Counted from the stretch's first letter, positions 11,556 to 22,599 are shown. The stretch is 64,000 nt of DNA from Gnetum montanum (GCA_015680685.1 MNCI01004872.1:260828-324827), one strand, 5' to 3'. Translations and numbers: made by a program. Notes: generated from the sequence alone by a model not told the origin.

Positions 11556-12484
11556 AATTTCTTTAACTTTTCTTATTTTTGTTTTCCAACATCGTTATAC
11601 TTTTTCATTTCTTTATGTGTGAGTGAGTGAGTGTGTGTTATCCATCTTATAAGTTTGTCACCCAATAAGTGTTCTCAATGATGGTATAAACTATTTTTCT
11701 ATTTGATTACTAATGTTTGGTTTTTACCTTTAAGTTACGATGTTGATACTAAGGTATGTTCTTTTGATATGGTAGGTAATGAGTCCACTTCATCTATTCA
11801 TCCACAAGTTCTATGGTCTCTCTTGGCTTGGAAATGTATAGTCCCTTTCTAATAAGAACATTAACGAATTGGTAACTGGGCATTTCTCAAACTAAGGAAG
11901 GACTCAAGGATTGAAAAGGGTATGACTTTAAGGGAACTTGGTGCATTTTTGTTGGCCATTCTCTTGGGTGCTTGGATGTTTTCTTCTTGATTTTTCTTAC
12001 CATTTCAATGTTACAGTTTTTCTTTTACAAATTTCTTTAACTTTTCTTATTTTTGTTTTCCAACATCATTATACTTTTTCATTTCTTTATATGTGTGTGT
12101 GTGTGTGTGTTATCTATCTTATAAGTTTTTCGTCGAATACGTGTTCTCAATGATGGTATCAACTATTTTTCTATTTGATTGCTAATGTTTGGTTTTTACC
12201 TTTAAGTTACAATGTTGATACTATGGTATGTTCTTTTGATATGGCAGGTAATGAGTCCACTTCATCCATTCATCCACAAGTTCTATGGTCTCCCTTGGCT
12301 TGGAAATGTATAGTCCCTTTCTAATAAGAACATTAACAAATCGGTGACTGAGCATTTCTCAAACTAAGGAAGGACTCAAGGATTGAAAAAGGTATGACTT
12401 TAATGGAACTTGGTGCATTTTTGTTGGCCATTCTCTTAGGTTCTTGGATGTTTTCTTCTTGATTTTTCTTACCATTTCAATGTT
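11537..12484 (+). repeat. Tandem duplication, two copies of about 474 bp
   Basis: The block starting TTACAAATTTCTTTAACTTT occurs at 11551 and again at 12025. Both copies run through the same text, including CCACAAGTTCTATGGTCTC and TTCTTGATTTTTCTTACC, and end at a CCATTTCAATGTTA sequence (about 11999 and 12475). The copies differ by few bases and by a short GT-rich microsatellite (about 11617-11637 versus 12090-12111). Element C has one copy (about 36070-36500). Confidence 0.88.
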
Positions 12485-13871
12485 ATCTAATTATCAAGAA
12501 GCTGAGTCAATAAAAATAAAAAGTCTTTGCATGGTGTGGTTCTCACGCATAAAAACAAAAAACACAAAAAGAAAAGAAAAAAAAAAGAAAAATGAAAGAA
12601 AAAAAAAGAAGAAAAGTGAGAATTCAAAGCACACCCCTTAGAAAAAATAATCCCTTGGGCTACAAGCACTGGTTATGGAACTAAAATAAAAATGTTCCCT
12701 CTAACTAAGGCCCTTATCGCTTCGCATTCTCTCCTTCTTCGTTTAGTCAAAATGGTGGTGGCTCTTGGGTGAAGGCATTCTTGTTATTCAAGAGGATGGA
12801 TTGGCCAAATTCATTGATGTGAAGTCACTGGATGTGGTTTTTTTGAGGCCAAAGTTGGAATGATATTTACCAAGTCACATTAATCACGAAACACACAAGG
12901 GGCTGTACACCACCTTGTTCTTGAGATTCCATTCCATTCTCTTCTCTCCATCCTTCTCTCCACAGTTCACCTCATTGCTAGTTGTATCATTAGTGTATAT
13001 TGTGGTTGATGCATTATTTTGTTTTTGGTAAATTCTTATAGTTACGACTTTAACTCTTGTTCCAAAAGACATTCTCAAGGCCTATGGACTCTTCGAATGT
13101 GGGTTTGTTAGGGCATTATGGGCTAGAGCTTGCTTTGGGGAGGACCCACTGGCATTCCTATTTGTTGCATTCGTTAAATTCTTTCCCTTAATATTTTTGC
13201 AATCCATTTTATTTTCTTCATTTCCATCTTGACATCCATTTCACTGACATAATAGTTGTCTCTTTTTCTCCATCTTTCTTGTTCTTTTTCCTTTTCCATT
13301 CTCCCGCTACCGAAGGTTTGTGATTCATCATGGGGGTACGGGGCCCAATTTTTTTGATTTTTCTCCTAGCCCCTACACCTTTGGTAGTCACTGTTAATAT
13401 ATCTCTAGATCTGCAATCAGCCATACCACAACCCAGTCAATGGACTTTTCACCGCAACAAGGTATCAACTACATTGAAATCCATTTACCCTTGCTAATAT
13501 AAGATTATGTTGTGTGTGCAAATGGTAATCATACAACAATGGATTGGATCTAAAGGGAACACTTGGAATGTAGCAGTGCTAAAAGAAGCTATGCAAGGAG
13601 CAAGATCAATGGCGTGCTTATAGATGGACAACAAAAGGTGTAATCTTGGCGTTGGAAGCAGCAAGACTTCTTCTCTCTTCTCTCTTCTCTCTCAGCTACC
13701 AAATGAGGCCTGATGTCAAATGTAATAAGGTTTTCACTCTTGTTGTCATGAACACCAGTTTTGTTATGTCTTGTAATGATGATCTGTTCACATGTCATCC
13801 CATTAGTTCCATTTGAGTCAATAATCCCATACCTTCCTGATATTATTTTAAGGAACTTGAGAATGAGTTTT
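12485..13871 (+). other. Noncoding 3' region of element A with PPT-like motif 2
   Basis: No reading frame is supported. An A-rich run at about 12545-12640 gives a lysine-rich by-product frame. The stretch aligns with C at about 36500-37890. A second PPT-like motif, TTCATCATGGGGGTACGGGG, lies at 13324-13343, matching C at 37321-37336 in position. Confidence 0.7.
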
Positions 13872-13889
13872 CATTTAGTCATGGGGGTA
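13872..13889 (+). other. Polypurine tract of element A
   Basis: CATTTAGTCATGGGGGTA ends exactly at the 3' LTR. It is the expected plus-strand primer site; the same sequence abuts the 3' LTR in C (37891-37908) and in B (41962-41980, minus). Confidence 0.85.
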
Positions 13890-14728
13890 TGATGGGACGC
13901 GATGTCGCATGGGCCATGATATCGCATACATGATACCATGGCCGCCACGATATTGCATCCCATGCGATATCGTGTACGCGATATCGTGGTGCACCGCCAA
14001 GTCTATAAATAAGAGGCTACTCTCCCTTGTTTCTGATTCTAGGCCTAGAACGTAGTGAAACTTTGGTAGTTTCCCCTCCAGAGATAGATTAATTTCCATG
14101 TGCCCACAGTCGGAACTACAAAGTGAACAGATCTTTATTCGAGTAGACATTGTACTTGAATACATGTTTGTGTATGGAAATAAAGAAGAGCTTCTTGGAT
14201 AAACCTTGCAGTGCATGGAATAGGCTAATTAGGATTTTATTTACTGTTATTTATTATTATTTATTTAAATTCTTTATTAATTATCAATTCTCTCTCAATC
14301 CTTCTCTCCTAGTTAAGTGCCTCAGTATGACCACTTCGAGCACGTGCGTTACGCTTGGTGATCCTAGTAATGACTAGCATTTGGTAACCAAGGTTGCATT
14401 GGTTCATGGTGTGAATGGTAAGTGGGAATGGATGCTAACACTAGGTTACTTAATGCTTAGTTAGTTAGTTAGAGTTAGTCAATTAGTCTCTTCACCCTTC
14501 AACTCAATAGTATAGGAGATAAAACATAAAAAGATATAGAAATCATATACCTAGGACTTACTTAACCATACACCGTGACAACTACAAGTAAGTTTGGGAA
14601 GACAACGAATAATTAACCTTAAGTGTTCCATGAGGCGTGTAGGCACTTAGTTTGCGGAGTTCTATCGGATCGTGCGTGCTACGCTTGTATTTGTATGGTT
14701 GAGTGTAGGGGTACCTCACCACTCATCA
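13890..14728 (+). repeat. 3' LTR of element A
   Basis: Begins TGATGGGACGCGATGTCGCA and ends CACCACTCATCA. It carries a well-preserved array of GATATC palindromes with CATGCGATATCG- and CGCGATATCG-type members at about 13905-13990, then CTATAAATAAGAGG. It is followed by the second TSD copy, 14729-14733. Confidence 0.92.
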
Positions 14729-14733
14729 AATAT

Positions 14734-15600
14734 CATCTTCATTCAATAGAACTATAGTAATTATATCCATTATTCTTATAGTCATATCCAATAAAAATGT
14801 AATTTTTCTTGTATTATTCACCTTCCTTAGAAATTTCTTTAGTATCTTAATATAGCAATGACATCCAAATGTTCTCATGTAAGAAATATTAGGAACTTGA
14901 TTATGGAATATCTCATATAAAGTTTTTTCATTGTTGTTGCTACTGATTATCCTATTTGTGATGTAAGAGACCATAGTTGGTACCATGCTCTAATAGCCAT
15001 CTATGATTTTATCATGCTTCAAAAGACATCTCATCATGTCTTGTAGCATTTTAATTTTTTCTCTTAGTAATGCTATTTGATTGTGGGCTATATTTGCATG
15101 TGGTTTGATGGAAGTATGCCTTCTCATATATAAAAATTAGTGAATCTTTTGTTAATAAACTTTTTTTTCTAGTTAGTCTTGATGTTTTTGATGGTAAGAT
15201 TTTTATTTTTTTATTTTCATGAAGAATTTTTTAAAATTGTTAAATGTTTCATCTTTGCTTTGCTTCTTAGATTGTAGGTCCACATGAATTTGGAATAGTA
15301 ATCTATCATCATAAAGAAATAATTTTCTCCTTTAATGGAAGTAATTGACATGATGTCTACAAGGGACATGTGAATTAGATGCAATGGTTCTTTGGCTATT
15401 CATATAGGATTTGTGTAGAGTGGATTTGTTTATTTTTCTTAGATGTAAATTTCACATTTATCATTTGGAATATCTTTGACTTTCATGCTAATAGTTTTAT
15501 TCATTTTTACCATTTTCCTTTGGGATGTGTTAATAACTATAACTCTAGAGGAAGCAATTTGGATGATTAATGATCCTAGGATGAAGGAAGAAATAATAAG
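14734..15600 (-). pseudogene. pol: Decayed Ty1/copia integrase (element D, 5' half)
   Basis: The minus strand gives copia integrase in fragments. From the right: MSLVDIMSITSIKGENYFF and MMIDYYSKFMWTY (the first catalytic Asp region, about 15310-15370), a CATACTTCCATCAAACCACA-type stretch matching the EGILPSNHMQI region before the catalytic Glu, then MVSYITNRIISS, TLYEIFHNQVPNISYMRTFGCHCY and the C-terminal part (14986-14734). The last codons sit against the TSD of A, and the sequence resumes at 6954 with SRDVIFLE. Broken by stops and shifts. Gag of element D is not recognised to the right. Confidence 0.82.
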
Positions 15601-16054
15601 AGCCTTAACCAATGCTTTTCAATTGAAGTTAACAATAGTCGTAGTAGTTGGGTAGTCATAACCCACACCAAGGCATGAAGAACCATTACAAAAGTCATAG
15701 GATTCATCATCATCTAGTATCAATTGAAGCATATTTCTTGGTCCATCTTTTGTACATATTGATGCAAGTAAAAGTTTTGTAATGTATTCAAATTTTTATC
15801 AAGTAAAGTTATAAAATTTAATAACTTTTGTAACATGGCATGTAGGTCAATTAGTTAATCTAGTGCTCCTACAATATTGTATACAACTTGATCCCAATTT
15901 TCTTAACCTTAGGATGAGTTTTTGGTTTCGTAGGGGTATGATAAATGTTGATTCAATAAGTTACTATTGTGGCCCAGCTTATCCATGGTATAGCATAGAG
16001 CCATGATCAACAAAACTATCCTATAAAATTATATACCATTTCACCAACTAATGT
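15601..16054. other. No gene seen; weak repeat-derived sequence
   Basis: AT-rich sequence beyond the copia integrase relic. It could be the decayed gag part of D or unrelated DNA; I see no conserved motif or long frame. Confidence 0.3.
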
Positions 16055-16174
16055 TAATGTGCAGGAAGGTGGAGTAACATGCAAGAAGGTGAACTAACAT
16101 GCAAGGAGGTGGACCAACATGTGGGGAGCTTAACTGACATGTAGGAAGGTGGAGAAATGTGTGGGAAGGTGGAA
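16055..16174 (+). repeat. 20-bp tandem repeat, six units
   Basis: Six head-to-tail units of exactly 20 bases: 16055-16074, 16075-16094, 16095-16114, 16115-16134, 16135-16154 and 16155-16174. Typical unit TAACATGCAAGGAGGTGGAC. The fourth unit is the most diverged. Confidence 0.9.
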
Positions 16175-16626
16175 TGTCACTAGCAAGCAACTATAAAGTA
16201 GAGAACGAAGGCAATGTCAAGGAGTAAGGAGGGGAGCAAGGACCTCCTTAACAAATCAGGCTCTCTTCATTGAGGTGTACATAGATGGGTAGGGGGGATC
16301 CATGGGTCTCTAGGGGCTAAGAAACCAGTAGATAGTGGTTTTCTCTCTCTCTCTTCTCCTATTTTTCTTGGGACTACAATAGCATAGCTAATGTTTGTGG
16401 ATGGTGGGTGCAATAGGCAGATTCTGCAATCTTGTATCTTTATTCTTGGCAATGGACTAATTATAGTCAGTAGCGGTAGAGCTACATGGATGATGATCAA
16501 AAATCTTAGTACAAAACCAAGAGGTAGTGATTTTCTTTTCCCTTTCCATCGTAGAGCTGTGATGGTGGCAAACGTAGAATCAGAGATAGCAACACATCTA
16601 CTAGCACATGATAATAGGATTTGGTG

Positions 16627-16665
<39 letters not shown>

Positions 16666-17120
16666 TATGATGTTGTAGCAACTGCAAGCATGGGTCCTAT
16701 AGTTCCATTCTATTTTTGGTGGATGGTGCATCTATAATAGGGTTCTTCAAATAGGGACAAATTTCTTTGTCTTTTGCTAGCAAGGGGGCATGTTCTATTT
16801 ATGCATCAAAGACACATCAGCAAGCCCCTTCATCTAGCCTCTTCTCTCTCTCTCCCTCCTTCACTGGCTATAGCTAGTATTGGCTATGGTAGCATCCACA
16901 ATGGATTGATGGTGAATGGTGGTAGTAGCCAAGAAGCAAGGAAAATTTATTTTGATTACCTTTTGTATTCTTGAATTCAATACATTCTTTTCAATTAAAA
17001 TTTTCATTTTTTACTACTTTCAAAAGGCCACATAGCCCTTTCTAAGACTATTCCTGGGTTTCTATACCCATACAGGAGGCACACTAGGAAATAGTCTTCT
17101 CAAATGAGTTTTTCCCCAGG
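16175..17120. other. No gene seen; (TC)n microsatellite and TATA-like site
   Basis: Contains ACTATAAAGTAG (about 16190) and a TC microsatellite at about 16629-16663. Opposed frames of 154 and 95 codons overlap on the two strands here and owe length to the microsatellite; neither shows a known motif. The 3' part (GAATTCAATACATTC near 16975, GAGGCACACTAGGAAATAG near 17084) could be the end of an unrecognised LTR. Confidence 0.3.
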
Positions 17121-17978
17121 TGTTGGTGCATCCAAAATTTATGCATCAATAGTCACATCAACACATCAAGATTAATACAGTAGTATCAATGTATGCCTTG
17201 CTTCATCAGTGCATCAACATTGACATAAGTCTAATAAATTCGTATATAACTGTGTGTACCCAACTTATTTATGGTACCATTCAGTCACAAGTATAGCTAA
17301 ACTCTTAGAGTTTATTCTTGTAGAAGTTAGAATTTATGACTAAGTACCTATAACATGAATCAAGTGGATTTTATGAAGTTATATTTGAGTGATCATATAT
17401 CTAGATACATTTTCGTAGTAGTAATAAAATTGAGATCCAATTCTTTCATTATAACATAGTTTGATATTTTATTTTTTAAAATTATAAAATTTTTAATTGT
17501 TCCTTTAATTTCATGTACTTAGTTAATTTCTCTACCTCTTATTACACTTAATTAAATGAGTATGATCAACTTTAACCATAAAATCATTAATGTTTGGTAA
17601 TTCTAGTAGTGTACCATTTGGTATGCCTAGAAGTGGACACTTGGTAACCTAGCAATTTTGATGCATGTTTAGGATGTGTATAGTAAGTTGGGAATTGATG
17701 CTCTATGTTTAGGCTAGATTAGATTTATTTCTTGTCCTTAGATTAATTAGTTTATGAATTTAATATTTTAATCAATGATATTCTCATCATGTACATTAAT
17801 AATAGTTAGCCATTCACATTAAGCCCACATCAATGTCATTGGGAAGATAACGATCAACGATCCAATCCTTCACTATCTAGGAAACATAAACTAGTCTTAA
17901 TCCATGAAATTTAACTATATTGCATGTAAATGCTTGTAATTTGTATGTTTAGGTGTAGGGTCTACTTTGCTATTCATT
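17121..17978 (+). repeat. Highly diverged solo-type LTR of the A/B/C/H superfamily
   Basis: Collinear matches to the C LTRs: CTAAACTCTT...AAGTTAGAATTTATG (17298-17340), CTTAGTTAATTTCTC (about 17518), TTGGTAACCTAGCA (17641), TTAGGATGTGTATAGTAAGT (about 17669), GGGAAGATAACGA (about 17840) and TGCTTGTAATTTGTATGTTTAGGTGTAGGG (17930-17960), ending near GCTATTCATT. The last 700 bases are solid; the start at 17121 is a guess from usual LTR length. No primer site or gag follows, so it is solo or a remnant. It is much older than the other copies. Confidence 0.6.
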
Positions 17979-18791
17979 AAATGCCAAAACTTAATAAACT
18001 GTAACCAAAGCACTGAAATGCTTCACAAAATATCTTAGATTCATAGAACATGAACCAAACCTCTCATATTGCAACTTGGGTAGCACCAACTTCTCAACAT
18101 GCCAGAAACTACAAAATTTGTCAAAAAACGGAGAACAAAGAAGAGGAAGAATTTAATAGAAATAAGGAACACGAAAATGTTTGAGAAAAAAAATGAAATA
18201 AGAATTGTGTTTATGTTATAGATATAAATCATGTTGACTTATTATATTTTAAATTTTAGTTTTACATTTTATTAATTTCCATTTAATTTTTCTTATCCCA
18301 ACTAATGTTGAGGGAACCACACTTTGTATCTTACTCATAAAACATCCAATCAACATGTTAGTTAAACCTATACATGTCATTACATATTTAAAGTATATCA
18401 AAGAGACCACACATGCATAATAAAGTATGCCAAATAATCCTATAATCTTAACATGCATAGCATATTGTTTGTTAGAACCCTAAAATAATTGTAATATAGG
18501 TACACCTCAAGATATATAATTCAATTAGAACTTTATAACTCAACATTGCCCACCATAATTGAACCCATGACTTAGAGCTATCAAATCAAGAGTATCATAA
18601 TCATCATACCTAAAACATCTAACGTACATAATTATGATAATCAAATGGTCATAATCATATAGGTCCAAGGTCTCAATAAATATATTATAAAATATAATAA
18701 AATATCATGTTGAGGCCCTATGATGAGGGGTTATAATAATAACTAAGAAATACAACTTAGATTGTAAAGTTCTCAAAGTTGAACCATGTTT
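17979..18791. other. No gene seen
   Basis: AT-rich, without recognisable motifs. Short minus-strand frames (18041-18232, 18249-18458) are rich in Phe, Ile and Leu, as expected by chance. It may include the leader of the copia relic whose LTR end starts at about 18800. Confidence 0.3.
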
Positions 18792-19180
18792 TGATACCAT
18801 TTGAAATAATTGTTGTAATTCTGGTGATGGAAACTTGACACTTACATAGGGTGAATGAGGGCAATTAATAAATTTTCCACATTAAACCCAAACATAATAA
18901 AAAACAAAGGCAAAGGAGGCTTACCAATATTTATATGGTTTAACTACTAAATTGTCAAGCATACATCCATCCAAAAAACTCTCCCCCAAATCCAAAGGGC
19001 AGAGTAATTTATTAAGCAAAATAAAAACAAATATGGGACTTTTGCAAGTAATACAATCATAACTTCGATTAAGAAAGACCATAACTTTAACCCGGATAGC
19101 TTCACCATTGAAGAATCTATTAAGAGCATAATGAAGGCTAAGATGGAGGAAAACATTGCAATTATTCTAAAACCATTGTA
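18792..19180 (-). repeat. Probable copia-type LTR end with tRNA-Met primer site (minus)
   Basis: On the minus strand TGGTATCAAAACATGG (18785-18800) matches the initiator-Met primer-site consensus TGGTATCAGAGC, right after a sequence ending ACAACAATTATTTCAAA. The block beyond it includes TTTATATGGTTTAACTAC and CATACATCCATCC, like the matching part of the element E LTR (ATTTATGTGGTTCAACAAAG, CTACATCCATGG). No copia coding sequence is seen next to it. The outer boundary is uncertain. Confidence 0.45.
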
Positions 19181-19775
19181 ATTCTCTGCTCAGTAATTGC
19201 GAACGCATTGAAGAGCTACCCTAGGAGGAAGAAATTTCTGAAGTTCCTACGCTACAATAGTTTCTAAGTAATTTCGCATACAAGAAGTACAGGCATACAA
19301 CCTTTGATCTTCTATTTCTAGTAACAGAGACTTGCAACAGTGCCTGCAATGTCGAAGAAAGCAGTTTAAGATTTAACGCCCAAAGGCTTCTCCCTTTACG
19401 TGGCAATATAATCTTTTGCTAAAACCAAGGATGAGGTTTGCAGAAAAACAATTCCACTTTTATTTTTTTGATTAATAGTTTCATAATGATTTTTTCTTTG
19501 TTTTCTTTTTTTTTAAAAAATCGATTATGCATACCCCTTCTTTTGGCCTAAGATATGATCCCCGAAGAAGGCAATAAAAGCTATAAACAACCTTTTTAAT
19601 CACAGGGGTAAAACATAAAATGTGTTGGAGTTTTTTACCATCTCTGCAGTTGTTTGACCTGCAGAGCTCGGCCTGCGAGACCATCCGGCGTATGCGGAAC
19701 TGCATGCCATGATGGACCTACTTCTGCAAGAATGCATTGTAGAGGTACTACCACAGCAGGCAGCTCATGTGAAAC

Positions 19776-19892
19776 CCTGAAAATGATGGCCAAGTGCCAT
19801 GCCGAGATACAAATACTCCAGACATTGAAGGCCATATCCTTGGTCTTCTTTTGCCTTTTTCTGAAGCTCTGCGGCACCAAACTCCATAGGAC
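19776..19892 (-). pseudogene. Possible host-gene exon or exon remnant
   Basis: Unrecognised. A 117-base minus-strand stretch is free of stops, bounded by an acceptor-like TTTTGGCAG just before it and a GT right after it. It reads PMEFGAAELQKK, AKEDQGYGLQCLEYL and YLGMALGHHFQ in order, a balanced composition unlike the noise frames around. It lies in a locally GC-richer, CpG-containing island (about 19640-20060), whereas the window is otherwise AT-rich. Other open frames overlap here on both strands (plus 19654-20022, minus 19635-19880, minus 19481-19705), so strand and frame are not certain. I cannot assign a function. Confidence 0.25.
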
Positions 19893-20059
19893 CTGCCAAA
19901 AGATTCCGCTATTTCAGATACCGGTTAACCGGTTAACACATAAGACATGGCAACATGATCACCACACCAGAATGGAATTCAACCATTCCATACGAGAGAA
20001 GCGCATTGTTACTGGAATATAAGTCGTACTAGTGACCGACGTTGTTTTTCTTGTTGCAG

Positions 20060-20285
20060 CAAAACAGCGCGGATTGAGACGTTCATCAACTTGAATTTCC
20101 CTAATCAAGCATTATCTTAGCATACGCATATTGCATGCAGGCTTGGAATTTGACGCCTTTTAGCACGTCTTTGATACTTAAATTTGACAAAACGCGTCAA
20201 GTTTATGGTAAGAAAATGCGTATGCATTACTCGTACTTTTATAGCTTTATATATATATATATGGAATATAATTAATATATGTTTT
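20060..20285. other. No gene seen; (AT)n run
   Basis: Short AT-rich flank of element E with an AT microsatellite at about 20247-20262. Confidence 0.4.
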
Positions 20286-20677
20286 TGTCACCAAATTTGT
20301 GAAAAAATTCCCAAGATTGAGGGGTTAGAAGGAAGAATGCTGAATGAGAAATAAAAACGAGAAACACAACAAAAGAACAACAAAGAAATAAATGCAGAAC
20401 AAAATAGAGATTTATGTGATTCAACAAAGTGCCTACATCCATGGGAATAGAGAATTCTCTTTAGCAGATGTAAGAAGAGCAATATAGCTGCTTACAGATG
20501 TGCCTCTCCGCACTCTTCTTGTTGATCTAACACACAGCCCATCAAAATATTATATAGCATTTAGGCACACCCTAAAACAGCAAGTGATGATAACTACTCT
20601 TGTTCTCCAATTTTAACAATGAAAATAAATGCTCAAAATAGTTACTAGCATTACAATCTGAAGATAGAAAATCGACA
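20286..20677 (-). repeat. 3' LTR of element E
   Basis: Plus-strand text begins TGTCACCAAATTTGTG and ends AGAAAATCGACA. It aligns along its length with 23253-23661, including TCTTCTTGTTGAT and TAGCATTTAGGCACACC. Several short indels and many substitutions separate the two. Confidence 0.88.
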
Positions 20678-20869
20678 CACATAGTTTTAGAACTCCTCAT
20701 TTTGGCTCACATCATTATAATCTCCACCTTGAGCCAAAATTGATCCTTGCATCTTTTTCACCAAATCCTCCATATTAGTTGCTTAGCTACCTTTGATGAA
20801 ACTATAAGAAGTTCAAGCACCACCTATAGAATATGCTTTGTTAACATATCTGATGGATTCATTGAAGTG

Positions 20870-21305
20870 TGAACCTTCTACAAATCTATATATCTTTCAT
20901 CCACCTATTGTTGAACAAAGTGGTATTTCACCTCAATGGGCTTGGACCTTTCATGAAATGCTGGATTGTGTGCCCAAAAGATGGCACTCTAGCTATAACA
21001 AAAGATTGGAATCTTCTTCTCATGCCTATCCAAATCATTCAAAAGATTTTGCAACCAAATCCCTTCTTTGTAAGCTTGTGAAGTAGCAATGTATTTTGCC
21101 TCCATGGTAAAAAGAGCCATCACCAACTGAAGCTTGGACATCCATGAAACAAGTCCTACCATTGTGAATACTTGCCCTGATGTAGACTTTCTTGTGTTCA
21201 AATCCTTTGCAAAGTTTGAATCACAATAGCCTCCTAATCCCTTCTTATCCCTGCTATAGCAAATAGATAGCCCTAATGTTCCTTTATGATACTTGAGAAT
21301 CTATT
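20870..21305 (-). pseudogene. pol: Copia RNase H, element E
   Basis: Minus frame with GLGGYCDSNFAKDLNTRKST, SGQVFTMVGLVSWMSKLQ and EAKYIATSQAYKEGIWLQNLL, the standard copia RNase H order (21240-20989). After a stop it continues as an AFHERSKPIEVKYHFVQQ-type end with a shift. The catalytic D at YCDSNFA and E in MEAKYIA are visible. RNase H would degrade the RNA strand of the cDNA hybrid. It is disabled by stops and by lack of its RT domain. Confidence 0.88.
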
Positions 21306-22590
21306 GCACAACTTCCCAAATTACATTCTTTAAGAGACATTATATCTCTTCTTCCATGGTTGCTTGCCACTGTTTCTGTTGTTCACTCCTCAATGTCTCT
21401 TGATAAGACATTGGCTCCTCTATGTTTGCAGTCAAAGCAAGATAAGAAAAATCATCATGGAACCTTCTTCCTAGAATGCTTCACATGTATTTGTGTTCCT
21501 TCAGGTGCTCCCACTTGAGTCTCTTCTTTGTTCTCCTTATTGTTGTTATTTTCAAGGTGATTGTAGCTCCATAGAAATTTCCTCTAGAGAATGATTTTCT
21601 ACAGTCTATTCCTGCCCATTCTTTTGTAAAGGAGAAGATTCATCAAATGCTACATCCCTAATAATGCATATCTTCCTAGAGATAGGATCCCATAACGTAT
21701 ATCCCTTGGTGCCATCTGCATATCCAAGAAAAATGCATTTCTTGGATTTAGGATCTATCTTGCTTCTCTAGACATTTGGAATATGAACATATGCCCTACT
21801 ACTAAAGATCTTGAGATGATCATATCTCCCTAGTGATCCACTTCATATCTCTTCGAGAGTCTTATAATCAATTGGAAGAGAAAGAGTCCTATTCACCAAA
21901 TAACATGTTGTATTGACTACCTCCATCCAAAATGTCTTGTCCATCTCTAAAAAGCTCATCATGCTTCTAGCACATTCTAGAAGTGTATGATTCATCCTTT
22001 CTGCAACATCATTTTTCTCTAGAGTGCCTAGAACTATTAAATGCCTTTTGATTCCTTCAAACTTGCAATATACCTCAAAATCCTTCAAGATATATTCTCC
22101 CTTGTAATATGATCTTAGACACTTAATCTTCCTATTAGTGCTCCTCTCCACTAAGGCATTAGAAAATTTAAACCTTTTAAAAGCATTAGATTTTCCTTTC
22201 AAAGAAAAGACCCATACCTTTCTTGATTTGTCATCAATGAAGGTAATGAAATACCTTGCACCTCCAAAAGATACTTGAGGAGCTGGTCTCCAAACATCAC
22301 TATGCACAAGATCTAAGATATTCCTACTTCTAGTTATGCTACTTGCAAACTTGACCCTACATTACTTTCCATACACATAGTGCTTGCAGAAGTCATATTT
22401 TATTTTGTGCACTTCTAGGATTAAATTCTTCTTGAGTATATTGTTCAACCCAAGCTCATTGATGTGGCCAAGTCACCTATGCTACAACATGGATGTAGCA
22501 AATTCTCCAACCATTGTTTCTCCAATCAACTTGTAAAGATTGCCGTGCTTGTTACCTTGATCTAGAAAAACCTTTATTAGAACCTCTCTT
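21306..22590 (-). pseudogene. pol: Copia pre-integrase and integrase, element E
   Basis: From the right: NKHGNLYKLIGETMVGEFA and LGHINELGLNNILKK with DFCKHYVYGK (zinc-binding pre-integrase, about 22540-22350); the catalytic core opens at 22307 as MHSDVWRPAP (first Asp), FITFIDDKSRKVWVFSLK, then VLGTLEKNDVAERMNHTLLE (catalytic Glu) and TFWMEVVNTTCYLVNRTLS; after a stop SKKCIFLGYADGTKGYTLWD leads into the linker DVAFDES near 21640. The core from 22307 to 21843 is open over 154 codons. Integrase would join the cDNA to host DNA. The second core Asp is not evident. Confidence 0.88.
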
Positions 22591-22599
22591 CATCATGCA

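Larger units (their letters stand above)
6960..14728 (+). mobile_element. Ty3/gypsy LTR retrotransposon A, gag-protease only (7.8 kb, TSD AATAT)
   Basis: Complete element: 5' LTR 6960-7784, primer site 7785-7804, gag-protease frame 7927-11055, long noncoding 3' region, PPT 13872-13889, 3' LTR 13890-14728, 5-bp TSDs. Compared with C, the stretch from just after protease (C about 33070) to the post-pol motif (C about 35935) is missing. RT, RNase H and integrase are therefore gone while both flanks align. It must have moved with enzymes supplied in trans, or lost pol after insertion. The junction is near 11205-11215. It resembles the layout described as gag-bearing terminal-repeat elements, with protease retained. 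Confidence 0.92.

Noticed and set aside
11271-11630. Plus-strand frame of 119 codons with repeated FVLHIFVLH-type text
   Set aside because: By-product of the 15-17-bp minisatellite in untranslated DNA of element A.
12444-12669. Lys-rich plus frame and Phe-rich minus frame
   Set aside because: Both come from an A-rich run of AAAAAGAAAAGAAA type.
16055-16174. CRISPR-like regular spacing
   Set aside because: Head-to-tail units without spacers, in plant nuclear DNA.
16267-16731. Minus-strand frame of 154 codons
   Set aside because: Spans a TC microsatellite (giving Arg-Glu repeats), overlaps an opposed 95-codon frame and shows no domain or splice support.
19654-20022. Plus-strand frame of 122 codons in the GC-richer island
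   Set aside because: Cys/Arg/Thr-rich in the first part, opposed and overlapped by other open frames; less protein-like than the minus-strand 19892-19776 segment.
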